Assembly (NCBI GenBank): GCA_029261675.1
Contig: JAJDBA010000307.1
Span: 1-5,241, forward strand
Direction of reading: 5' to 3'
Source: Nitrospinaceae bacterium
GTDB taxonomy: Bacteria > Nitrospinota > Nitrospinia > Nitrospinales > VA-1
Length of the DNA stretch: 5,241 bases
How positions within the stretch are numbered: the first letter of the stretch is position 1; each line of letters begins with the position of its first letter. This document shows, in pieces, positions 1-4,639 of the stretch. Below the pieces are notes generated by a model. The model saw nothing but the letters and a program-made list of their open reading frames with translations. It was not told the DNA's origin and searched no databases. Both the position numbers and the translations under genes were made by a program.

Positions 1-92
1 CCAGCAGCATGCTGTTTGGGCCTTATTGTACAACTCATCAAGAGGAGACAAGCCAGAACTGGAACACCCCATCGCTTAGAAGAGGATCTCGA

Positions 93-130
93 TTAATATT
101 GGAATGGTTTGCGGCCTTGACCAATATTAA
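93..130. repeat. Perfect 10-bp inverted repeat, 18-base spacer
   Basis: TTAATATTGG at 93-102 is the exact reverse complement of CCAATATTAA at 121-130. It does not extend at either end. In RNA it would be a 10-bp, AT-rich hairpin. No T-run follows, so it would be a poor intrinsic terminator. The right arm overlaps a TTGACC -35-like box at 117-122, so an operator for a dimeric regulator is an alternative. The symmetry is directly visible; the role is inference. Confidence 0.6.
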
Positions 131-145
131 ACGAAGGTTCAGATT
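117..145 (+). promoter_or_regulatory. Candidate sigma-70 promoter for the structured RNA
   Basis: TTGACC (117-122, 4 of 6 matches to TTGACA as the leading TTGA, plus the C) is followed by a 17-base spacer and CAGATT (140-145, 3 of 6 to TATAAT). The predicted start near 152 falls at the base of the structured element that begins at 156, which is the main reason for listing it. The -10 box is weak. No clear sigma-28 or sigma-54 site was found in the region. Confidence 0.25.
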
Positions 146-151
146 TTGACT

Positions 152-256
152 TAAGGCCCGTCAGGGGCACCTGTCACATCGGCGTGGTCTGTCGCCTTAC
201 GGCGAAAGTCCGTCATCGGTGTGTTAGCACGCACTGGCGAGGCGGGCGTTTTTTTT
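152..256 (+). ncRNA. Structured RNA element ending in T8 (small RNA or leader attenuator)
   Basis: GCCCGTC (156-162) pairs with GGCGGGC (241-247) in a 7-bp closing stem with one G-U pair, followed by G and T8 (249-256), the arrangement of an intrinsic terminator. Inside are a helix CACATCGG (175-182) with TCGGTGTG (216-223, two G-U pairs), a 5-bp hairpin TCGCC (192-196)/GGCGA (201-205) with a TTAC loop, and a small CAGG/CCTG hairpin (162-173). GGCGA recurs at 236-240 and could compete for TCGCC, so two folds are possible. It is GC-rich compared with its surroundings. It lacks the SRP, tRNA, c-di-GMP, cobalamin and TPP hallmarks I know. It could be an independent small RNA, the 3' terminator of an upstream transcript, or an attenuator in the fliD leader. 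Confidence 0.45.
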
Positions 257-286
257 CCGGTAAATCTGTGCAACTCCGATCTTGAT

Positions 287-314
287 GTGTTTATCGACAT
301 TTTCGATTAAACAC
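287..314. promoter_or_regulatory. 11-bp dyad with one bulge, operator or hairpin
   Basis: GTGTTTATCGA (287-297) pairs with TCGAT-T-AAACAC (303-314), leaving a single bulged T (308) and a 5-base loop CATTT (298-302). It overlaps the candidate -35 box (294-299) and ends just before the candidate -10 box (317-322). That position is typical of a repressor or activator operator. As RNA it would be a stable hairpin followed by TTTAT, too short a T-run for efficient termination. Confidence 0.55.
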
Positions 315-322
315 TTTATAGG
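294..322 (+). promoter_or_regulatory. Candidate sigma-70 promoter of the fliD operon
   Basis: TCGACA (294-299, 5 of 6 to TTGACA), a 17-base spacer and TATAGG (317-322, 4 of 6 to TATAAT) predict a start near 329 and a leader of about 29 bases before the fliD GTG. Filament-cap genes are often driven by sigma-28, but no TAAA...GCCGATAA pair with correct spacing is present. The two flanking dyads sit on or beside these boxes, suggesting control at this promoter. Confidence 0.4.
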
Positions 323-342
323 CAAAACAGGTTATTTTTGCC
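321..342. promoter_or_regulatory. 7-bp dyad between promoter and fliD start
   Basis: GGCAAAA (321-327) is the reverse complement of TTTTGCC (336-342), with an 8-base loop. It begins inside the candidate -10 box and ends three bases before the right arm of the long inverted repeat. In DNA it sits across the predicted transcription start, a classic repressor position. In a longer transcript it would be a hairpin stacked against the helix that covers the ribosome-binding site. Confidence 0.5.
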
Positions 343-357
343 AGACCGGAAAAAAAC

Positions 358-2184
358 GTGCAGGTTCTAAATAATATCCCACCAACATTTTTTCCCTTTA
401 ATTCCAGTCGAACGACTAGCAAAAACTCTGCTGTCAATGTGGCTAGGGATACCCTGAATCAAGCAGGCAAAAACTCTCAAAATAAAAGCCAAACCTTATT
501 CGATGCGGTTTTTATAAATAAAAGGCAGGTCCCTCAGTTAGAGGCCACTGGCCCCCTTGCAGCGTTTAGAACGGCGGATGCGGTCGCGCTTCTTAGCCAG
601 CGTTCCCAATCCCAAAAAATTCCCATCGTAGATGATCTGGAGAAAAAGCAGTCATTTGCTCTTGCTCGATTGCGGCAATTGGATGGTCTTACAGACTCAT
701 TAAAAGAACTGCAGCAAACCGTAGCCGACTTGGAAAATGCCCTGAACCCGAAATCGGCTTCTTCATCCCGTTTCAGGGAAGTCCTTGCCGCGGCGGGTAA
801 AAACGCACCGCTGGATAGTTTTGATGTCAGATCTGTACGGTTATCGCGGGCGGCAGAACTGGCTTCAGATGTAAATGATCCTTCGCAAAAGCTAGGTTTG
901 AGCGGAAGGTTTTTTATAAATGGCGTTCCTATTACGGTTGTTTCGACCGACTCGTTGTCCACAATTAAAAATAAAATCAATTTTGGAGAAGATGTAAACC
1001 AAAACGGAACCCTCGATCTTACAGAAGACGTTAATCAAAATGGAAACCTTGAAATATTGCAGGTGGCTAATTCCGAATTTGGTAAAGGGGTTTTTATAAA
1101 GGAAGATCTTAATGGAAATGGAGAGATCGACCCCACAGAAGACAGCAATTCCAACGAGCGACTAGATGGTGGCTCTTTTGAAAACAATGTTCTGGCCCTG
1201 ATTAGAGACAACCGCCTTGTTCTGGTAAGTCTCGCGGGAGGCAGTAATACCATCGACTTAAGAGAGGACGACAGCGTTCTTTTAGATCTAGGATTTTTCG
1301 AAACTACTAATGGCGGATTGTCGGTACAAAAAGAAATTCAGTTAAACGATTTAAATACACCTGAAAATCTGATCATCCAACCACAAACCGCAATCGTTGA
1401 AGTGGATGGAGAGTTTTTCAGCAGTGACAACGATGTCTTCTCTGGAGTAATTGAAGACACGGCCCTAGTGTTGCGGCAGGCTTCAGAAAATTCTGCGAAG
1501 ATCACTATCTTTATTGATGCACCTACCTTTTTTGAGCAAATAAAAATTTTGTTCAGCCAGTTCAATAATTCCATTGCAAAAATAAATGATCTGCTTGCTG
1601 TTAGCAATTCCTTTGAGGAAGACGGCGATATTCAGGACATTCGTAATGACCTGACCATTGATCCTCAAAAAGAGGCTCGTGTTTTGCAAGAAAGAAATCG
1701 CATTATAGATGACCTCCGCGGCAGACCAGGAAACACACAAGCAACAGGTATTTCCGCGACTAATACGGAAAAAAAGACCCAGCAGGAGGTAGCTGTTACC
1801 TCCATTGTTAAAGGAATTAAAAGTGGATTTAGTTTCCCATCCCAAAATGGCGATGAAAACTTATTAAAAAGATTGAGTTCGATTGGAATTCGGACATTGA
1901 CTGACAACACCTTTTCGCTTGATGAAACAGAATTAAAACGTGGACTGGAAAAAAATACGCTTGAAGTGTTTGATCTGTTTACAAACTCTGAAACCGGAAT
2001 CCTTCCTCTCCTCGCCGAGAGGCTGGAAAATATTGTGCTTGATGGTCGCGGTGACTTGGCGCTCAAGCAAACCGAAGTAATTATCCAATCCGGCACTCCT
2101 GATGTCTTGGCAGAAAATTTTCGCAAGTTTACCGAAAACTCGAATCTGGATGCAACTGTTCAAACCTTAATCGCGGTGGCCTGA
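358..2184 (+). CDS. fliD: Divergent flagellar hook-associated protein 2 (filament cap FliD)
   Basis: Likely the filament-cap protein, exported through the flagellar type III system and placed at the filament tip to fold incoming flagellin. Residues 100-170 resemble the FliD N domain: a heptad-rich helix (LKELQQTVADLENAL) then a DSFDVRSVRLSRAAEL strand-helix matching the family's V-x-V-x-x-L-A-x-A segment. GRFFINGVPITVVSTDSLSTI (183-203) is a flagellin hook IN motif. Residues 340-400 and 500-545 (SLDETELKRGLEKN, VFDLFTN) match the FliD C region. Odd points are the first ~95 residues, which lack the usual short N-terminus with its GSGLD box, and a calcium-binding-type insert at 211-270. The GTG start is the best fit to the frame; only a weak GGA at 348-350 precedes it, 7 bases away. 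At 608 residues it is longer than many FliDs. The flgN-like gene follows after 2 bases. Confidence 0.8.
   Translation: MQVLNNIPPTFFPFNSSRTTSKNSAVNVARDTLNQAGKNSQNKSQTLFDAVFINKRQVPQLEATGPLAAFRTADAVALLSQRSQSQKIPIVDDLEKKQSFALARLRQLDGLTDSLKELQQTVADLENALNPKSASSSRFREVLAAAGKNAPLDSFDVRSVRLSRAAELASDVNDPSQKLGLSGRFFINGVPITVVSTDSLSTIKNKINFGEDVNQNGTLDLTEDVNQNGNLEILQVANSEFGKGVFIKEDLNGNGEIDPTEDSNSNERLDGGSFENNVLALIRDNRLVLVSLAGGSNTIDLREDDSVLLDLGFFETTNGGLSVQKEIQLNDLNTPENLIIQPQTAIVEVDGEFFSSDNDVFSGVIEDTALVLRQASENSAKITIFIDAPTFFEQIKILFSQFNNSIAKINDLLAVSNSFEEDGDIQDIRNDLTIDPQKEARVLQERNRIIDDLRGRPGNTQATGISATNTEKKTQQEVAVTSIVKGIKSGFSFPSQNGDENLLKRLSSIGIRTLTDNTFSLDETELKRGLEKNTLEVFDLFTNSETGILPLLAERLENIVLDGRGDLALKQTEVIIQSGTPDVLAENFRKFTENSNLDATVQTLIAVA
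991..1167 (+). repeat. Four DxNxNG calcium-binding-type repeats within FliD
   Basis: Residues 212-220, 224-232, 250-258 and 262-270 each carry D-x-N-x-N spaced like a calcium-binding loop, three with the following G and all ending in D or E. They form two pairs, each with a 12-residue period, 26 residues between the second and third. The pattern resembles thrombospondin type-3 or EF-hand-loop repeats of bacterial surface proteins. The insert splits the hook IN motif: TIKNKIN (202-208) lies before it and the expected strand NNVLALIRDNRLVLVS (276-291) after it. Calcium binding is inferred from the motif only. The fourth copy has N-E in place of N-G. Confidence 0.75.
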
Positions 2185-2186
2185 CT

Positions 2187-2615
2187 ATGGAAGAAGCAAA
2201 GATTAAAGCAATTCTTGAAAATAAAATAACCCTTTTGGCCAAGCTGGCAGGGCAAATGGAGAAACAAGCAAAGGCCGTCGATCAAAATGACCCGTCTTCT
2301 CTCACTCAAATTCTTGATGAAAAAGAAGCCGTGATTGATTCATTGGTCAGTGATGATCAAGAGTTGGAAAAAGGTGTGGCACTTCTGGATGAAAAAATCC
2401 GGGTTGTGATTGCGAACAAGTTGAAAGATCTAGGAGCCCAAATCGAAAGTGAAATAGAAAAAATTATAGGAATGGAAAACGATTGCGAGAAAAAGTTACT
2501 CAACGAAAAATTTGAGTTGCTTGAAAAAATGAGATCGACGAGAAACGGGCGCACCCTATTAAAAGGATATGGAGTTTCAGCAAGGATCAAGCCAAAAATT
2601 TCGGGAAGTATTTAA
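2187..2615 (+). CDS. flgN: FlgN/FliT-like flagellar export chaperone
   Basis: A 142-residue, almost entirely helical and charged protein with heptad patterning, no signal peptide and no membrane segment, hence cytoplasmic. It fits the FlgN family: an N-terminal helix, a central LTQILDEKEAVIDSLV segment (39-54) like the family's L-x-x-x-L-x-x-K-E-x-x-I core, and a basic tail with R-N-G-R-T-L-L-K-G-Y (119-128) like the C-terminal hairpin that holds export cargo. FlgN proteins keep hook-associated proteins FlgK and FlgL unfolded for export; FliT does so for FliD. Its place directly behind fliD suggests FliD may be a client here. The ATG lies 2 bases after the fliD stop, with GGTGG (2175-2179) inside the end of fliD as ribosome-binding site, implying translational coupling. 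Confidence 0.65.
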   Translation: MEEAKIKAILENKITLLAKLAGQMEKQAKAVDQNDPSSLTQILDEKEAVIDSLVSDDQELEKGVALLDEKIRVVIANKLKDLGAQIESEIEKIIGMENDCEKKLLNEKFELLEKMRSTRNGRTLLKGYGVSARIKPKISGSI

Positions 2616-2630
2616 CGGAGAAAGGCAGTT

Positions 2631-2891
2631 ATGGATTTTTCAATTGTACCGGTAAGCAAGGTTTTTAAGACCTATCAAGGGCAGGCACGTATTGCCGACT
2701 TGAATAAAAAAAGTCCGGTAAGAAGGGTTCAAGGGCAAAAGGACCAAGTTACCATTTCCAGTGCCGCTAGACAGGCTTTACAGAAGAATCCCAAGGGGGA
2801 TGCACCACCAGTAGTAGCTCAAGAGGCACCAGCGGCAGAAGCCAGCAAACCCGCCCCGACTCCGACGGAAAACTTTGTCCCCGGCATATAA
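2631..2891 (+). CDS. Small flagellar-operon protein with FlgM-N-terminus-like motif
   Basis: An 86-residue protein of unassigned function. Residues 9-25 are amphipathic (SKVFKTYQGQARIADLN). Residues 38-50 read DQVTISSAARQAL, like the D-x-V-x-I-S-S-x-A segment near the N-terminus of FlgM anti-sigma factors and of short FlgM-associated proteins in deltaproteobacterial flagellar clusters. The last third is Ala/Pro-rich and probably disordered, where FlgM would carry its sigma-28-binding helices, so a full anti-sigma role is not supported. A good ribosome-binding site (GGAGAAAGG, 2617-2625) lies 5 bases before the ATG. The gene follows the flgN-like stop by 15 bases, so it belongs to the same operon. 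That it is translated is likely; its function is open. Confidence 0.6.
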   Translation: MDFSIVPVSKVFKTYQGQARIADLNKKSPVRRVQGQKDQVTISSAARQALQKNPKGDAPPVVAQEAPAAEASKPAPTPTENFVPGI

Positions 2892-2924
2892 ATTTTCTTT
2901 TGATCTTTCGTGCTGGTTTTCGTT

Positions 2925-2951
2925 TTGATTGTGCCCCGGGTCTGCTAATAT
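2925..2951 (+). promoter_or_regulatory. Weak candidate promoter for aroDE
   Basis: In the 94-base T-rich gap between the flagellar operon and aroDE, TTGATT (2925-2930, 4 of 6) and TAATAT (2946-2951, 4 of 6) are separated by 15 bases, shorter than ideal. A start near 2958 would give a leader of about 28 bases. No convincing terminator is visible in this gap, so aroDE could also be read from the flagellar operon. Confidence 0.2.
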
Positions 2952-2985
2952 TCCTTTCTGATAAAACTTTTCTAAATTTCCTTTT

Positions 2986-4458
2986 ATGATTTGTATTCCC
3001 ATCGTTGGTGCCTCCATGCCTAAAGCATTGGAGCAAATCACCTCAGCAGAAAAAATAGCTGATATTCTGGAATTACGTCTTGACCTGATCGACTCGCCTG
3101 ATCTCAAGGTGCTTTTGAAGAAAGTTAGCAAACCCGTTATTGTCACCAATCGAAGCAAGTTAGACGGGGGGCAGTTCAGGGGCAATGATGATGATCGTCT
3201 GCAAGCATTGCGTGATGCTTTGGCCGCCGGGGCCGATTATGTCGACATCGAGGTTTCAACGCCACGCGAATTTTTACAGCCGTTTTTGGAAGGACATGAA
3301 ACTTCAAGGATCATTCTTTCGTATCATGATTTTTCCCATACTCCTGAAGATTTGAATCCGCTTTACGAAACGATGTGCGCTTTGCCAGGTGGAATTGTTA
3401 AAATTGTCACCTATGCCCGCGACCTCAGCGATAACCTGAAGATGTTCGGGCTTCTTAAGCGCGCAAAAACGGAAAACAAGAAGTTAATAGGACTTTGCAT
3501 GGGCGATCTGGGTGAGATAAGCCGTGTACTTTCTCCACTATACGGAGGTATGCTCACCTTTGGCAGTCTGGACACAGGGCAGGAAAGCGCACCGGGTCAG
3601 ATTCCGGCAAATGCACTGAAAAACATTTATCGCGTTAATGATAAGCGCGAAAACTTTAAAATTTATGGAGTCATAGGCTACCCGGTGTCGAAGAGCATGG
3701 GTTACCTGATTCATAACCGGGCTTTTCGAGAAATCGGTTCGCCACATATTTATGTTTCATTTCTGGTGGATAACGTCGAAAAGTTTTTTATCGCGTTCAA
3801 AGATTTTTTTTCAGGTCTGAGCGTGACGATGCCTGCAAAAGAAAACATCATTCCATTGCTGGATAAAGTTGAACTAACGGCTCAAAGCATAGGCGCCGTC
3901 AACACTGTTGTGGAGGAAGATGGAAAGTGGGTGGGCTATAACTCCGATTGTTCTGGTGCTATCGCAGCATTAGAAGCTTGCACCACCCTGAAAGATAAAA
4001 ATGTATTGATCCTTGGATCGGGAGGGACGGCCAAGGCCATCGGTTATGGTGTTAGAGAAAAGGGTGGGAAGCTGACAATCACTTATAATCGAAACAAAGA
4101 ACGAGGCGAAAGCCTCGCTAAAGAATTGGGATGCGAGTTGATCCACTGTCGTGATGCAGGGACGCAGCCAATAGATATCCTCATCAATTGCTCGCCTGTG
4201 GGGATGAATCCCAATATAAACGAATCGCCTTTTCTTGCCAGAGACTTCAAAGAAGGAATGGCGGTATTCGACTCGGTCTACAATCCGCTAGAGACCAAAC
4301 TGTTGCGCGAAGCCAAAGCCGCAGGATGCAAAGTTATTCCCGGAAGCGAGTTGTTTATCAACCAAGCCGCGCGACAATTCGAACTTTGGACGGGGCAATC
4401 TGCCCCCATTGATGCCATGCGCGAAGTGTTAATGGAAAAGTTAAAAGGAACAAGTTAG
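2986..4458 (+). CDS. aroDE: Bifunctional 3-dehydroquinate dehydratase / shikimate dehydrogenase
   Basis: A cytoplasmic fusion enzyme that converts 3-dehydroquinate to 3-dehydroshikimate and reduces it with NADPH to shikimate, two consecutive chorismate-pathway steps. Residues 1-215 are a type I dehydroquinase barrel: E29 and R31 (ELRLD), H114 (SYHDF), Schiff-base lysine K139 (GGIVKI), R180 (GEISR) and the lid APGQI (202-206). Residues 226-490 are shikimate dehydrogenase: S235/S237 (PVSKS), K285 (TMPAK), N306 (AVNTV), D321 (YNSD), nucleotide loop GSGGTA (344-349), NRN (368-370) typical of NADP binding, and Q460 (INQAA). All catalytic residues are present and the length, 490, fits two full domains. 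The ATG starts the expected first barrel strand (MICIPI). No ribosome-binding site is visible; the upstream bases are T-rich. Similar fusions are known in plants and some bacteria. Confidence 0.95.
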   Translation: MICIPIVGASMPKALEQITSAEKIADILELRLDLIDSPDLKVLLKKVSKPVIVTNRSKLDGGQFRGNDDDRLQALRDALAAGADYVDIEVSTPREFLQPFLEGHETSRIILSYHDFSHTPEDLNPLYETMCALPGGIVKIVTYARDLSDNLKMFGLLKRAKTENKKLIGLCMGDLGEISRVLSPLYGGMLTFGSLDTGQESAPGQIPANALKNIYRVNDKRENFKIYGVIGYPVSKSMGYLIHNRAFREIGSPHIYVSFLVDNVEKFFIAFKDFFSGLSVTMPAKENIIPLLDKVELTAQSIGAVNTVVEEDGKWVGYNSDCSGAIAALEACTTLKDKNVLILGSGGTAKAIGYGVREKGGKLTITYNRNKERGESLAKELGCELIHCRDAGTQPIDILINCSPVGMNPNINESPFLARDFKEGMAVFDSVYNPLETKLLREAKAAGCKVIPGSELFINQAARQFELWTGQSAPIDAMREVLMEKLKGTS

Positions 4459-4476
4459 GAAGGGTTTTCAACTGGT

Positions 4477-4518
4477 AAGAGTTGTCTGAGTCTCGATGGA
4501 TTTGTTCAACTCTTCTTT
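4477..4518 (+). terminator. Possible aroDE terminator hairpin
   Basis: AAGAGTTG (4477-4484) and CAACTCTT (4507-4514) form a perfect 8-bp stem with a 22-base loop, 18 bases after the aroDE stop, followed by CTTTTC. The T-run is short and the stem AT-rich, so termination would be weak. It is listed because of its position directly behind the gene. Confidence 0.35.
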
Positions 4519-4604
4519 TCGCTATGGGCAAAATAATACAAGAGCGACGGGTTGATTAAGAGTGAGAAACCAGGCACATTAAGAACCCCCATTAATATTA
4601 CCCC

Positions 4605-4633
4605 CCCCCCAGAGAGAGTTCCTCTCTGGGGGG
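4605..4633. terminator. 12-bp GC-rich hairpin between convergent genes
   Basis: CCCCCC AGAGAG (4605-4616) pairs perfectly with CTCTCT GGGGGG (4622-4633), leaving a 5-base loop. The hairpin begins 6 bases after the cytochrome stop codon (read on the minus strand), the usual place for its terminator. Neither side has a T-run: on the minus strand the stem is followed by four more G and TAATATTAAT. It may act as a barrier for both convergent transcripts or protect 3' ends. The C-run continues to 4601, ten C in all. Confidence 0.55.
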
Positions 4634-4639
4634 AAGAGA

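Larger units (their letters stand above)
1..154. other. Upstream flank; possible tail of an unseen gene
   Basis: No gene can be assigned with confidence. All three plus frames are open from the window edge: one closes at TAA 94-96, one at TAG 77-79 and one at TGA 147-149. The frame ending at 77-79 reads like a natural C-terminus (ending ELEHPIA) with ordinary codons. It would leave the inverted repeat at 93-130 just downstream, as expected for a 3' end. On the minus strand, an ATG at 72-70 opens a frame to the edge but has no ribosome-binding site. I recognise none of these peptides, and the stretch is too short to decide. Confidence 0.2.
247..358. repeat. Long-range inverted repeat reaching the fliD start
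   Basis: The left arm 247-261 reads CG, eight T, CCGGT. The right arm 345-358 reads ACCGG, seven A, CG. They are exact reverse complements apart from one extra T on the left. The right arm contains the only GGA that could serve as the fliD ribosome-binding site (348-350) and the first base of its GTG start. The left arm is the T-tract of the structured element. The 83 bases between (262-344) hold two more dyads and a candidate promoter. In a read-through RNA the arms could form a 14-bp helix masking translation initiation. As DNA, the layout resembles short repeats flanking an invertible promoter. Both roles are inference. Confidence 0.7.

Noticed and set aside
99..113. Sigma-54 promoter (TTGG...TTTGC)
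   Set aside because: GG and GC are separated by 8 bases rather than the 10 required, and the TGGCAC half is poor.
186..215. Hammerhead ribozyme (CGAAA and GTC near 203-210)
   Set aside because: The essential CUGANGA core is absent.
223..229. Integron attC-like GTTAGCA
   Set aside because: It deviates from the GTTRRRY consensus and there is no matching RYYYAAC partner.
156..248. tRNA-like cloverleaf
   Set aside because: It has a 7-bp outer stem and several arms, but no TTCGA arm, no anticodon-arm match and no fitting 3' end; T8 follows.
261..310. Sigma-28 promoter (TAAA at 261 with CGAT at 277 or 304)
   Set aside because: The distance between the boxes is 16 bases or more than 40, against about 21 expected, so neither pairing fits.
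507..1100. GGTTTTTATAAA occurring three times (507, 908 with one extra T, 1089)
   Set aside because: All three encode similar V/F-F-I-N/K tripeptides in the same frame within FliD, so protein sequence and codon choice explain them.
1665..2126. Long open frames on the minus strand opposite fliD and aroDE
   Set aside because: They lie fully inside strong plus-strand genes, have no ribosome-binding sites and give low-complexity Ser/Arg/Phe-rich products.
2933..2940. CCCGGG palindrome as terminator of the flagellar operon
   Set aside because: It has no loop or extended stem and no T-run directly after it.
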